NCBI RefSeq assembly: GCF_004801255.1
Contig: NZ_CP036295.1
Coordinates: forward strand, 619,001-683,000
DNA length: 64,000 nucleotides
From: Desulfovibrio desulfuricans
GTDB taxonomy: Bacteria > Desulfobacterota > Desulfovibrionia > Desulfovibrionales > Desulfovibrionaceae
Direction of reading: 5' to 3'
Made by a program: the position numbers and the translations under genes. Below, in pieces: positions 35,129 through 44,345 of this stretch (within the stretch, counting starts at the first letter, position 1; each line of letters starts with the position of its first letter). Below the pieces are notes generated by a model, which was not told where the DNA came from, did not search any database, and worked only from the letters and a program-made list of their open reading frames with translations.

Positions 35129-35988
35129 GCTTTAGCCGCTTCTTCCTCTTCCGGTTCAGGAGCGGCGTGGTCGGCTGGCTCCATGCGCAGGCGGATAATG
35201 AGTTTCCTGTCCGCTTCAAGCACGGTAAAGACCCAGCCGCGCAGGGTAAACCTTTCGCCGGGGCCGGGCACATGCCCCGCTTCCATGCTCAGGTAGCCGC
35301 CGATGGTGTCGACCTCGTCCGAATCCAGCTCAACCCCAAGGTCTTCGAGGTCCTCAAGCAGGGCGCGACCAGTGAGTTCGTAGACGTTTTCGCCCAGAGG
35401 GCGGATGTCTTCCTGCCGCGGCGCATCGTGCTCGTCTTCAATATCGCCCACAATTTCTTCCAGCACGTCTTCGATGGTGATGAGGCCGGAGGTGCCGCCG
35501 TACTCGTCAAGAGCTATGGCGATGTGCTGCTTGCGGGCGCGAAATTCCTGCAGCAGAGTGCGGATGGATTTTGTTTCAGGCACAAAGAAAGGCTCGCGCA
35601 TGACCTTGAAAACAGGGGGGATCTGTTCCCCCTGGTCCATCAGGCTGCTGAGCACGTCCTTGGCGTGGAGTATGCCCACGATGTTGTCGCGGGTGTCCTT
35701 GTAGACGGGAATGCGCGAATGCCCGGAGCGCACAATGATGCGCGCCACTTCCTGCAGCGGCATGTCGTCGGGGACGCAGTCAATGTCGGTGCGGGGAATC
35801 ATGGTGTCCTGCACCTGCAGATCGTTGAAACGCAGAATGCCCAGGAGCATGGATTCCTCGTAAGGTTCCACCTCGCCGTCGGCTCTTGCTTCCAAAATGG
35901 CTTTTTCGAGAGATTCCTGATCGTCGTGCCCAAACAGCCTGCTCAGGCGCGACCAGATGGTACTGTGACCTTCCGTGCCGCCGTCCAA
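35125..35988 (-). CDS. corC: CorC-type CBS-domain protein
   Basis: A 287-residue soluble protein of the CorC/YbeX group, linked to magnesium and cobalt efflux or membrane stress. The start is acidic (WSRLSRLFGHDDQESLEKAI). A CBS pair spans about residues 60-180 with TMIPRTDIDCVP, HSRIPVYKDTRDNIVGILHAKDVL, then IALDEYGGTSGLITIEDVLEEIVGDIEDEHD. The CorC_HlyC C-terminal domain is at about 200-280. The membrane DUF21 domain of larger relatives is absent. It is co-translated with lnt. Confidence 0.92.
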   Translation of the reverse strand: MDGGTEGHSTIWSRLSRLFGHDDQESLEKAILEARADGEVEPYEESMLLGILRFNDLQVQDTMIPRTDIDCVPDDMPLQEVARIIVRSGHSRIPVYKDTRDNIVGILHAKDVLSSLMDQGEQIPPVFKVMREPFFVPETKSIRTLLQEFRARKQHIAIALDEYGGTSGLITIEDVLEEIVGDIEDEHDAPRQEDIRPLGENVYELTGRALLEDLEDLGVELDSDEVDTIGGYLSMEAGHVPGPGERFTLRGWVFTVLEADRKLIIRLRMEPADHAAPEPEEEEAAKA

Positions 35989-36067
35989 AATAACCTCCTA
36001 GGTTGGCGTGCTGAGTATGCGCGGTGCGCGTTTGCCGGGGGCAATGCCGCCCGGCAGAAATTTTTTG

Positions 36068-37000
36068 TTATCCTGTCAGCTTGCGCTGCTGGATATCTAT
36101 TTGCATCACCCATTGGGTAATGGGTGAAACACCACTTTTGGTGGTGCTGTGAAACCAGTTGATATCGGACTTGCCCTGTTCAAGGACAGCCCAGTTGCTG
36201 AATTCCGTTCCCAGAATCATGGCCGGTGAAGGTTCTTTTTGCATGCGGGTGTTGAGCACGTCGCAGGTGCACCAAAAGGTTACCATGCGTTCTTCCTTGC
36301 TCACCTGATAGATCAGCAGGCAAAGTAACTGTGAACCTTTATCCAGATCAACAGGCTTAACATCAACAGATTCCGCCGGAAAGCGCAAGGCCATGCCCGT
36401 AGCTGAGATGTCGGCCACCTGCACGGGTTCGCCTTCCATGCCCGTCTTGTAGTGCAGCAGCGGCTTGCCTATTTCTGCGGTGCTGCGGGGCATGGGCTTG
36501 TTGAGATCCAGCTCCCATACGCCGATAACGCGCACCAGCTCTTTGGGCGGTTTGACGCGGATAAAATGACGCTTTTGCCCGGCGTCTATATCCCTGGGCA
36601 TGGTGAGGAGTAGGAGCGACTTTTCGTAGCTGCCCCGCACCTGCTGCACGTTGGAGCGGAATTTGAAAAAGGCGGGGCCTTCGGGCAGCAAAGCCCGAAA
36701 ATAGACTTCTACCGCGGACCCCTCAAGCTCGCGCGACACATAGGAAAGAATTTCCAGCTCAAGCATGGCGGGGAGAATTCTTGTGAGAGTACCTGCCATG
36801 CCCTTGCTGTTGGGGCGCTCTTCAGCATTGAGGTCAAAAATTTCGTTCTGTTCCTGGGCCTTTTCGAGCAGGTGGCGGATCAGGTCGGCACGTTTCGCCT
36901 CATGCCGTATGCCCTGCAGCCGCCCTTTAATAACGACAAGCGTAAAGCAGAGAGCCGCTATCAGAATACCAAAAATAATGAGTAGCTCGGTGCCCGTCAT
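36068..37000 (-). CDS. Membrane-anchored PilZ-domain protein
   Basis: A 310-residue protein with an N-terminal helix (LLIIFGILIAALCFTLVVI, about 5-23), a linker region, and a C-terminal PilZ domain. The c-di-GMP-binding motifs are RHFIRVKPP (RxxxR type) near residue 165 and VADISATGMALRF (D/NxSxxG) near residue 225. The ATG for MTGTELL was chosen because the longer frame (to 37123) overlaps mnmG and has no family match. It probably senses c-di-GMP at the membrane; the window also encodes an intact diguanylate cyclase (56779-59022) that could supply it. Confidence 0.82.
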   Translation of the reverse strand: MTGTELLIIFGILIAALCFTLVVIKGRLQGIRHEAKRADLIRHLLEKAQEQNEIFDLNAEERPNSKGMAGTLTRILPAMLELEILSYVSRELEGSAVEVYFRALLPEGPAFFKFRSNVQQVRGSYEKSLLLLTMPRDIDAGQKRHFIRVKPPKELVRVIGVWELDLNKPMPRSTAEIGKPLLHYKTGMEGEPVQVADISATGMALRFPAESVDVKPVDLDKGSQLLCLLIYQVSKEERMVTFWCTCDVLNTRMQKEPSPAMILGTEFSNWAVLEQGKSDINWFHSTTKSGVSPITQWVMQIDIQQRKLTG

Positions 37001-37037
37001 AAATTCACCGCTGTCAACATTTGTAAGTCGTTGTCCG

Positions 37038-38984
37038 TTATGGCAGGAATGCCGCGTTGGCGCTGGCCTGCCGGTCTGGACGCAACAGGCCGAGTTTGTG
37101 GAGATGAACCTCAAGGCAGGCAACCGCCGCAGGGGTCACGCCTGATATGCGCCCGGCCTGGCCGAGGCTGCAGGGACGCACCCTGTTGAGTTTTTCCACC
37201 ACCTCGTGAGACAACCCTGCTACTTTCGCATAATCAAGTTGCGGGGGCAAGGCCGTTGCCTCCAGCTTGGCCGAGCGGGCAATGAGCTCGCGCTGCCGCG
37301 CCAGATACCCTTCGTACTTTATCTCCGTCTGCACGCTTTCGCATGCTCCGGGGCCAGCCTGCGCCCTTGCCGCTGCCAGCTCGGCAGCCGCTTCGGTCAG
37401 CGCCTCGTGCGCCGTCTGGGCCAGCATGCCCTCAAGGGCGTCAAGGTCGACATTGGGGCGCTTCAGGGCTTCCGCCAGGGTTTTGCCCGCAGGCAGGCGC
37501 GTTTCGGGCGTGTCCTCGGACAGTTTATGGCCGGGGATGCGTTTTTTGCCCAGATACGCCCTGAATCGCTCGGCTGCTTCCATTTTTATGCAAAACGCGC
37601 GCCACTGGTCGTCACCGACCAGCCCCAGCTCCCGCCCCAGCGGGGTCAGGCGCGTATCGGCGTTGTCCTCGCGCAGCAGCAGCCTGTGCTCCGCGCGCGA
37701 GGTAAACATGCGGTAGGGTTCCTGAGTGCCCAGCGTCACAAGATCATCAACAAGAACAGCCATGTAGGCCTGGTCACGGCCTGGCGCAAAGGGCGGCAGC
37801 CCGCGCATGTCGCACGAGATGTTCAGTGCCGCCCACAGGCCCTGCGCGGCGGCTTCTTCGTAGCCAGAAGTGCCGTTGATCTGCCCGGCCAGCCACAGGC
37901 CCGGCACGGCCTTGGTTTCCAGGGTAGGCCGCAGCTGGATGGGGTTGGCATAGTCGTATTCAATGGCGTAGCCGGGGCGCAGCACAACGGCATTTTCCAG
38001 CCCTTTCAGCGCGTGCACCATGTCCAGCTGCACATCGAGCGGCAGGCTGGTGGGTATGCCGTTGGCGTAGACCTCCGCGCTGTTGAGGCCTTCGGGCTCC
38101 AGAAAAATCTGATGACGCTCGCGGTGCGGAAAGCGGGCCACCTTGTCTTCGATGGAGGGGCAGTAGCGTGCCCCGGTGCCCTTGATAACGCCCGTAAACA
38201 TGGGCGAACGGTCAAAACCGCTGCGGATGATCGCGTGCGCCCGTTCGTTTGTCCAGGTGATATGGCACGAGACCTGCTCCAGCACGGGGCCGGGGCCGTG
38301 AAAGCTGAAGCCGGGGGGCGGTGTGTCGCCGGGCTGTTCCTCAAGCTGCGAATAATCAATGGACGATTTGAGGATGCGCGGGGTGGTGCCTGTCTTGAGC
38401 CTGCCCAGGGTCAGGCCGAGCTTGCGCAGGCTGTCCGACAGCCCCAGCGCCGGGGCGTCGCCCAGACGGCCTCCGGGCAGGTTGGTAAGGCCCATGTGGA
38501 TGCGCCCGTCCAAAAACGTGCCCGTGGTCAGCAGCACGTTACGCGCGGCAAAGGCAAGCCCCTGCGCGGTGCGTACGCCGGTGACGCGGCCATCGCCGGT
38601 GGTTACCTCAATGACGGAATCCTGCCAGATGCGCAGGCCGGGCGTATTGTAGAGCGTTTTTTTGAGCACGCGCTGATAGGCCTCGCGGTCAATCTGGGCG
38701 CGGGTGGCGCGCACGGCGGGGCCCTTGCTCATGTTCAGCACGCGAAACTGTATGCCCGCAGCGTCGGCCCACAGGCCCATCATGCCGCCAAGGGCGTCAA
38801 TTTCGCGCACCATATGGCCCTTGGCCAGTCCGCCGATGGCGGGGTTGCACGAAAGGTAGCCCAAACGGTCAAGGTTGCCGCTGACAAGCAGCACCTTGTG
38901 TCCCATGCGGGCGAGGGCCATGGCAGCCTCGCTGCCCGCGTGTCCGCCGCCAGCGACAATGCAGTCAAATGTGGAATCAGACAT
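37038..38984 (-). CDS. mnmG: tRNA U34 carboxymethylaminomethyl modification enzyme MnmG
   Basis: A 648-residue FAD enzyme that with MnmE modifies the wobble uridine of several tRNAs. The FAD-binding start [22 protein letters not shown], the [24 protein letters not shown] block, the [20 protein letters not shown] stretch (catalytic Cys region), and [22 protein letters not shown] are diagnostic. The C-terminal helical domain (about 500-640) binds tRNA and MnmE. Its first 8 bases overlap the M20 hydrolase gene. Confidence 0.95.
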   Translation of the reverse strand: MSDSTFDCIVAGGGHAGSEAAMALARMGHKVLLVSGNLDRLGYLSCNPAIGGLAKGHMVREIDALGGMMGLWADAAGIQFRVLNMSKGPAVRATRAQIDREAYQRVLKKTLYNTPGLRIWQDSVIEVTTGDGRVTGVRTAQGLAFAARNVLLTTGTFLDGRIHMGLTNLPGGRLGDAPALGLSDSLRKLGLTLGRLKTGTTPRILKSSIDYSQLEEQPGDTPPPGFSFHGPGPVLEQVSCHITWTNERAHAIIRSGFDRSPMFTGVIKGTGARYCPSIEDKVARFPHRERHQIFLEPEGLNSAEVYANGIPTSLPLDVQLDMVHALKGLENAVVLRPGYAIEYDYANPIQLRPTLETKAVPGLWLAGQINGTSGYEEAAAQGLWAALNISCDMRGLPPFAPGRDQAYMAVLVDDLVTLGTQEPYRMFTSRAEHRLLLREDNADTRLTPLGRELGLVGDDQWRAFCIKMEAAERFRAYLGKKRIPGHKLSEDTPETRLPAGKTLAEALKRPNVDLDALEGMLAQTAHEALTEAAAELAAARAQAGPGACESVQTEIKYEGYLARQRELIARSAKLEATALPPQLDYAKVAGLSHEVVEKLNRVRPCSLGQAGRISGVTPAAVACLEVHLHKLGLLRPDRQASANAAFLP

Positions 38985-40218
38985 GGGTTGCGTTCATGAG
39001 AATGTGGGCGAACACCTGCGCGTCCTTGATGGTGGCCGTGATGGATGAGCGCTCGTCCGGTTGATGGCAGGTATTTTCAAGGCAGCCCCACACGGCGGCG
39101 GGCAGGCCCTTTTGCCGCAAAAACGCGGCCACCGTAGCGCCGCCAATGCCCACGGCCTGGGCCTCGACGCCGTAAATGCGCGCGATAGCGGCCTTGAGCG
39201 CCGTAACCACCTTGCCTGTCTGCGGTATGGCGGTAGCGTCCTGCCGCTGCACAACGCTTACCTGTATCTGCACATAGTGGCGCGCGGCCACCTCGGCGGC
39301 CACCTCGCGCATCTTTTCCAGCACGTTGTCCATCTGCACATGGGGCAGCAGGCGGCAGTCCACATAAAAAACATCGTTGCCGGGCACGGTATTGATGTTG
39401 GGCACGTTGGCCTCGTGCTTGCCCGGTACAAAGGTGGACTGGGGCGGATCAAACAGCGGGTTGGCGTCGCCAAAGGCTGCGCGCAGGGCGTTGTAGCTCG
39501 TCAGCGCCATGTCCGCAGCCGCCAGAAAGGCGTTGCGGCCTTTTTGCGGGGTAGAGGCGTGGCACTGGATGCCCGTGGTCTGCACCTTGAGCCACAGCTG
39601 GCTTTTTTCGGCTATTTCAATAACGTCGCCCTTGGATGAACCGGCATCGGGCACGATGTAAAGGTCGTCGGGGCTGAAAAAATGCGGGGCAGTGTTGAGC
39701 AGATGCTCCAGCCCGAAAATGCTGCCTGTTTCCTCATCAGCCATAAAGACCAGGCCGAGAGAAAGCTCGGGCGTAATGCCCATGGTCAGCAGCTCTTCGG
39801 CCAGCAGCAGCATGCTCACAATGGCCTGCTGGTTATCCTCGACGCCGCGCCCGTACAGAAAGTCGCCGTCCCGGCGCACCTGCCACGGGTTGCTTGTCCA
39901 GGCGTCAAGATCGCCCGGAGGCACAACGTCGGTATGGCCAAAAAGCCAGAGCGTACGCTTGCTTTTGCCGGGTATGCGGGCCACCAGATTGGGGCGCTGG
40001 CCGTCCGTTACGCGGGGGTCGGGGGCGTCAACGCGCGAAAGGGCCGTAACGCCGCACGACTTGAGCCAGTTGGTGATGCAGCGGACCTTTTCCATTTCGC
40101 CCTGGCCGCCGTTGTCCGGGCCAAGAGCATGGCATGCCGTAAGCACCGCCTGCAGTTCGGCCACGCGGTCTTCGCGACCTGCCAGCCCCCGCAGCAGCGT
40201 GTCGAGTGTCTTGAACAT
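38977..40218 (-). CDS. M20-family metallo-hydrolase (ArgE/DapE-like)
   Basis: A 413-residue zinc amidohydrolase or dipeptidase of the ArgE/DapE/CPG2 group. Metal ligands appear in [10 protein letters not shown] (His, Asp), [15 protein letters not shown] (bridging Asp), and [16 protein letters not shown] (catalytic and ligand Glu pair). The lid domain begins around [18 protein letters not shown] with its own His. The ending [14 protein letters not shown] provides the last His ligand. Subfamily cannot be fixed, so DapE, ArgE or a peptidase role all remain possible. It precedes mnmG with an 8-base overlap. Confidence 0.88.
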   Translation of the reverse strand: MFKTLDTLLRGLAGREDRVAELQAVLTACHALGPDNGGQGEMEKVRCITNWLKSCGVTALSRVDAPDPRVTDGQRPNLVARIPGKSKRTLWLFGHTDVVPPGDLDAWTSNPWQVRRDGDFLYGRGVEDNQQAIVSMLLLAEELLTMGITPELSLGLVFMADEETGSIFGLEHLLNTAPHFFSPDDLYIVPDAGSSKGDVIEIAEKSQLWLKVQTTGIQCHASTPQKGRNAFLAAADMALTSYNALRAAFGDANPLFDPPQSTFVPGKHEANVPNINTVPGNDVFYVDCRLLPHVQMDNVLEKMREVAAEVAARHYVQIQVSVVQRQDATAIPQTGKVVTALKAAIARIYGVEAQAVGIGGATVAAFLRQKGLPAAVWGCLENTCHQPDERSSITATIKDAQVFAHILMNATHV

Positions 40219-40375
40219 GGTGATTTCCGTATGGCGTTACAACGCGCAAGAGGCTGCTTGCGCAGCCCCTTGAAAAAGTCGTCAGCCCCGGCACAGCCGC
40301 ATAACGACAGCCCCTGCGGAAAATCCGCTTGCGAACCGCCCACGGCGTGTCGGAACCGATGTAAGCCTGGTCGAC

Positions 40376-40642
40376 CTAACGGCCACCCTTGGCGGCGCGC
40401 TTGGACGCCTTCAACGGGTTGACCTTGGCGGCGGCGGCAACAGTGGCCTTTACGTGGGTAGCAAAGTTGCAGCGACCAGCGGCCCACTTTTTGGCGGGGA
40501 CAGGGTAGCTGGAGCAGAACTGTTCGCCTTCGAACTCGCGCAGGCGGTCACAGCCAGAGCACTGTTCCACCACCGGGGAAAGAACAAAACCGTTGACCAC
40601 CACGCCTTCAGCGGTTTTGGTGGCTTTTTCCAGAGGGGTCAT
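40376..40642 (-). CDS. PxxKW-family cysteine-rich protein
   Basis: An 88-residue protein of the PxxKW family, small cysteine-rich proteins mainly reported from Desulfovibrio-like bacteria. The block VEQCSGCDRLREFEGEQFCSSYPVPAKKWAAGRCNFATH carries four cysteines and the naming PAKKW motif, suggesting a small metal or Fe-S site. A lysine/alanine-rich tail follows. It has its own promoter and no operon partner. No function is established. Confidence 0.85.
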   Translation of the reverse strand: MTPLEKATKTAEGVVVNGFVLSPVVEQCSGCDRLREFEGEQFCSSYPVPAKKWAAGRCNFATHVKATVAAAAKVNPLKASKRAAKGGR

Positions 40643-40715
40643 AGCAAAACCTCCATGCGCAGCAGCGCCGTATTGCTAAAATAACGGCGGAAGGGCCGCC
40701 GCGTTGGAATGGAAA

Positions 40716-40743
40716 AATATAGTTGAAAGCAATTTTCTGTCAA
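40716..40743 (-). promoter_or_regulatory. Sigma-70 promoter of the PxxKW gene
   Basis: On the minus strand TTGACA (40738-40743), 16 bases, TATATT (40716-40721). The start would give a leader of about 65 bases, ending in the ribosome site GGAGG before the ATG. Confidence 0.8.
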
Positions 40744-40833
40744 GTAAAACGCGCAGAAAATTTTTTGCCCCGGCCAGCTCAATGTGCGCTGCGCCGTTAC
40801 CGCCCGGCATTGCTGCAATTGTTGCCAGGCTGG

Positions 40834-41544
40834 TTAGCCGCCAAGATACGCCTCGCGTACGCTGGCGTTGGCCAAAAGGTTTTGGGCCTTGTCTTCCATG
40901 ACCACGCTGCCCACTTCAAGCACATAGCCGCGTGCAGCCAGTTTGAGGGCGGCGCGGGCGTTTTGCTCCACCAGCAGCACAGTGACCCCGCGTTTGTTGA
41001 TGGCCCGCACTGTTTCAAATATGGAGCGTACCAAAAGCGGCGCAAGACCCAGCGAGGGTTCGTCCAGCAGCAGCAGGCGCGGCTCGGCCATAAGCGCACG
41101 GCCAATGGCCAGCATCTGCTGCTCGCCGCCCGACAGCGTGCCCGCGAGCTGGTCCTTGCGTTCCTGCAGGCGCGGAAACAGGTCAAAAATCCATTCCAGC
41201 GTACGTTCCCTGCGGGCTTTGTCCTCGATGCAAAAAGCGCCCAGGCGCAGGTTTTCGAGCACGCTCATGATGCCGAAGACGCGCCGTCCCTCGGGCGACT
41301 GGGCAATGCCGAGCCCCACAACCTTGTGGCTGGGCAGGCGCAGCAGGTTTTGCCCGTCGAACAGTATTTCGCCTTCAAAGGGGCGCACCAGCCCGCTGAT
41401 GGACAGCAGGGTGGTGCTTTTGCCCGCACCGTTGGCACCGAGAATGGTGACGATTTCGCCTTCTTCCACCCTCAGGTCGATGCCGTGCAGCACTTCAACG
41501 CTGCCGTAGCGCACGCGCACATTAGACAATTGCAACAGGGACAT
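40834..41544 (-). CDS. livF: Branched-chain amino acid ABC transporter ATPase LivF
   Basis: A 236-residue ABC ATPase. Walker A GANGAGKSTTL (near residue 35), LivF-type VGLGIAQSPEGRRVFGIMSVLENLRLGA, signature LSGGEQQMLAIGRAL, Walker B LLLLDEPSLGLAPLLV and switch VLLVEQNARAALKLA are present. It is the last gene of livKHMGF, 3 bases after livG, and pairs with LivG as the ATPase heterodimer of the leucine/isoleucine/valine importer. Confidence 0.95.
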   Translation of the reverse strand: MSLLQLSNVRVRYGSVEVLHGIDLRVEEGEIVTILGANGAGKSTTLLSISGLVRPFEGEILFDGQNLLRLPSHKVVGLGIAQSPEGRRVFGIMSVLENLRLGAFCIEDKARRERTLEWIFDLFPRLQERKDQLAGTLSGGEQQMLAIGRALMAEPRLLLLDEPSLGLAPLLVRSIFETVRAINKRGVTVLLVEQNARAALKLAARGYVLEVGSVVMEDKAQNLLANASVREAYLGG

Positions 41545-41547
41545 GGC

Positions 41548-42318
41548 TTACCACTTTTCGTCGTCTGCGCCCAGGTAGGCTTCGATGACGGCGGGATCCT
41601 GGCGCACGTCTTCGGGCTTGCCCTGGGCAATCATGGTGCCGTGTTCCAGCACCACCAGTTTTTCGCAAATTTTCATCACCAGGCGCATGTCGTGCTCAAT
41701 GAGCAGCACGGTGACGCCCCTGTCGCGTATGGCGCGTATGGTTTCCACCAGAGCGGCGGTTTCCTGGTCGTTCATGCCGCCGGCAGGTTCGTCCAGAATC
41801 ACCAGGCGCGGGTCGGTCGCCAGCGCGCGGGCGATCTCGAGCAGGCGCTGGTTGCCGTACGAAAGGCCGCCTGCGGCCTCGGTGTAGCGGTCGGCCAGAC
41901 CCACAAAGTGCAGTTCTTCCATACAGCGGGCCACGGCGGCCTTTTCTTCCGCCCGCTGGGCCGGTGTGTGCAGCATGCACGAAAGCAGACCGGCTCTGGT
42001 GCGGCAGTGGCGCCCGGCCAGCACGTTTTCAAGCACGGAGAGCCGCCCGAACAGGCGGATGGTCTGGAAGGTGCGGGCAATGCCCAGCTCAACTATCTTG
42101 TGGGGGCGCAGACCGGCAATGGACTTGCCGTCAAAAAAAATGCGGCCAGACTCCGGCGTGTAGTTGCCGGTGATGCAGTTGAAGACGGTGGTCTTGCCCG
42201 CGCCGTTGGGGCCGATAAGCCCCACGATGCTGCCTGCCTCAACGTCAAAGGTAAGGTCGTTGAGCGCAATGAGCCCGCCGAACATCTTGCTCATTTCTTC
42301 AAGGCGCAGCAGGGTCAT
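41548..42318 (-). CDS. livG: Branched-chain amino acid ABC transporter ATPase LivG
   Basis: A 256-residue ABC ATPase. Walker A GPNGAGKTTVFNCITG, the LivG block IARTFQTIRLFGRLSVLENVL, signature LSYGNQRLLEIARALA, Walker B LVILDEPAGGMNDQET and LLIEHDMRLVMKICEKLVVLEHG identify it. It overlaps livM by 4 bases. Confidence 0.95.
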   Translation of the reverse strand: MTLLRLEEMSKMFGGLIALNDLTFDVEAGSIVGLIGPNGAGKTTVFNCITGNYTPESGRIFFDGKSIAGLRPHKIVELGIARTFQTIRLFGRLSVLENVLAGRHCRTRAGLLSCMLHTPAQRAEEKAAVARCMEELHFVGLADRYTEAAGGLSYGNQRLLEIARALATDPRLVILDEPAGGMNDQETAALVETIRAIRDRGVTVLLIEHDMRLVMKICEKLVVLEHGTMIAQGKPEDVRQDPAVIEAYLGADDEKW

Positions 42319-43286
42319 GCGGGCCTCCCTTCACGGGAGGCGTCGGGCGGCGCAGGCACCTTGTAGCGCCTCTGCCTGGGCGGCAGCAGCCCCTGGGGCC
42401 GCCAGACCATCATGACCATCATGGCGAGACCAAAAATGAGCATGCGGGCGTTGGAAAACTCTCGCAGCACTTCGGGCAGGCCGATGAACAAAAAGGCGCT
42501 GATGAGCACGCCCAGCTGGCTGCCGCCCGAAAGAATGACCACGGCAAAAATAATGACAGATTCCATAAAGTTGAACGACTCAGGCGCGATGGTGGTCATC
42601 TTTGCGGCATAGAGAGTGCCCGCCATGCCCGCCCAAAAGGCCCCCAGCACAAAGGCGGCCAGCTTGTAGTGGGTCACGTTGATGCCGCAACCCTCGGCGG
42701 CCACGTCGTCCTCTTTGATGTAATTGAGGGCGCGGCCAAAGCGCGAGTGCCACAGGCCGTAGAACAGCAGCAGGCTCAGCCCCACCATGCCCCAGACCAG
42801 AAAATAGAACTGCATGCTTTTGACGATCTTGAAGCCAAAGAACATGGGCCGGCTGATGCCAAAAATGCCGTTGGCTCCGCCTGTGAGGCCAAAAACGTCG
42901 TTGATCAGGGCAATGCGCACAATTTCCACAATGCCGATGGTGACGATAAGCAGGTAGTCGCCGCGCAGGTGGATGATGGGACGGGCCACCACCAGGGCAA
43001 ATATGGCCGCAGCGGCGCCGGAGAGCGGCATGACCCACAGCACGGGCCAGTGGCACACCGTGTTGAGAATGGCGGTGGTGTACGCGCCGACGGCAAAAAA
43101 GGCGGCGTGCCCCATGTGGAATATGCCCGCCTGCCCCAGAATGACGTTGAGCGACAGCGCGAGCAGGGCGTAAAGGCCTATGCTCACGCACACGTCAAGC
43201 CAGTAGGCGTTGCAAAAAAAGGGCAGGGCGCACATAAAAAGGCCGGCGGCCCCGTAAACGGCGGCATTGCACGGGATGTTTTTCAT
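42315..43286 (-). CDS. livM: Branched-chain amino acid ABC transporter permease LivM
   Basis: A 323-residue permease with about nine hydrophobic helices. LSLNVILGQAGIFHMGHAAFFAVGAY is the LivM hallmark, followed later by the coupling loop FGRALNYIKEDDVAAEGCGINVTHYKL. The C-terminus is cytoplasmic and basic (PRQRRYK). It overlaps both livH and livG by 4 bases, so the four transport genes are translationally coupled. Confidence 0.95.
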   Translation of the reverse strand: MKNIPCNAAVYGAAGLFMCALPFFCNAYWLDVCVSIGLYALLALSLNVILGQAGIFHMGHAAFFAVGAYTTAILNTVCHWPVLWVMPLSGAAAAIFALVVARPIIHLRGDYLLIVTIGIVEIVRIALINDVFGLTGGANGIFGISRPMFFGFKIVKSMQFYFLVWGMVGLSLLLFYGLWHSRFGRALNYIKEDDVAAEGCGINVTHYKLAAFVLGAFWAGMAGTLYAAKMTTIAPESFNFMESVIIFAVVILSGGSQLGVLISAFLFIGLPEVLREFSNARMLIFGLAMMVMMVWRPQGLLPPRQRRYKVPAPPDASREGRPA

Positions 43287-44188
43287 AGTTTGTCCGCCGT
43301 GCGTTCGCCCAGAATGCCAGTGGGACGGATAATCAAAATGAGAATGAGCACCAGAAAGGCTATGGCGTCCTTCCAGGCAATGGCAATGTAGCCAGCGGCC
43401 AGGGCTTCGATAACGCCGAGCAAAAGCCCGCCCAGCATGGCGCCGGGGATGTTGCCTATGCCGCCCAGAATGGCGGCGGTAAAGGCCTTGAGGCCGTACG
43501 ACCAGCCCATGGTAAAGTCTATCTGTCCGTAGTAGATGCCCACCATCAGACCCGCCGCGCCGCCGAGTCCGGGGCCGATAAGAAAGACCAGCGAGATGAT
43601 GCGGTCAACATTGATGCCCATGAGCTGGGCCGCGCCAGGGTCGACGGCCACGGCGCGGATGGCCGCACCCGTGCGGGTACGCTGGATAAAGGCCGAAAGC
43701 CCCAGCATCAGCACTACACTGGCCGCAATAACCAGCAGACGCACGCCGGGCACTTCAAGCCCGAGCATCCTTACCGTAAAGTCGGGGCGCAGGTAGTCGG
43801 GGTACACGTAAAAACGCGCTCCGTACACAAGCATGATCGCATTCTGAAAAAATATGGACGCGCCAAGCGCGGATACCACGGCGGAGAGGCGGCCTGCGTT
43901 GCGCAGAGGGCGGTATGCCGTGCGCTCAAGCAAAAAGCCTATAAGCGCGACCAGCAGCGCCACCATGATAAAAACGGCGGCAACGGCAAAAAACGGGTTG
44001 AGCGCCCCGGCCATGTTGCAGCTGACAAGCAGGGTAAGCCCCAGATAGGCGCCAATGGTAAACAGGTCGCCGTGGGCAAAATTGATGAGCTTGAGGACGC
44101 CGTACACCATGGTGTAGCCCAGCGCCACAAGCGCATAGATGCCGCCCACGGCCAGGCCGTTCAAAAGCTGTTGGAGAAATTGTTCCAT
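43283..44188 (-). CDS. livH: Branched-chain amino acid ABC transporter permease LivH
   Basis: A 301-residue permease with about eight helices. The start LLNGLAVGGIYALVALGYTMVYGVLKLINFAHGDL is the LivH signature region; RTRTGAAIRAVAVDPGAAQLMGINVDRI is the coupling loop, and MGWSYGLKAFTAAILGGIGNIPGAMLGG follows. It is separated from livK by 157 bases that hold two strong hairpins, which suggests lower expression than the binding protein. Confidence 0.95.
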   Translation of the reverse strand: MEQFLQQLLNGLAVGGIYALVALGYTMVYGVLKLINFAHGDLFTIGAYLGLTLLVSCNMAGALNPFFAVAAVFIMVALLVALIGFLLERTAYRPLRNAGRLSAVVSALGASIFFQNAIMLVYGARFYVYPDYLRPDFTVRMLGLEVPGVRLLVIAASVVLMLGLSAFIQRTRTGAAIRAVAVDPGAAQLMGINVDRIISLVFLIGPGLGGAAGLMVGIYYGQIDFTMGWSYGLKAFTAAILGGIGNIPGAMLGGLLLGVIEALAAGYIAIAWKDAIAFLVLILILIIRPTGILGERTADKL

Positions 44189-44215
44189 AATGTTCGGCGT
44201 TGGTACTCGGCATTT

Positions 44216-44245
44216 GGCGGGCGACCGGGATGCCGGTCGCCCGCC
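44216..44245 (-). repeat. 13-pair hairpin between livK and livH
   Basis: GGCGGGCGACCGG and CCGGTCGCCCGCC pair perfectly around a GATG loop, with no T-tract. In the livK-livH transcript it would act as a partial terminator or a block to 3' exonuclease, leaving more livK message than permease message. Confidence 0.75.
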
Positions 44246-44321
44246 GTAATGAACGCGCCCGCAGCGGGGCTACGCTTTTCGCCGGGGCGCGCAGGCCCCT
44301 GGCGTGTATCTGTGCAGCACG

Positions 44322-44342
44322 GGCGCGGCCTTGGGCCGCGCC
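44322..44342 (-). repeat. 9-pair GC hairpin right after the livK stop
   Basis: GGCGCGGCC-TTG-GGCCGCGCC begins within a few bases of the livK stop codon. With the hairpin at 44216-44245 it forms a two-stem element between binding-protein and permease genes. Confidence 0.7.
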
Positions 44343-44345
44343 GCA

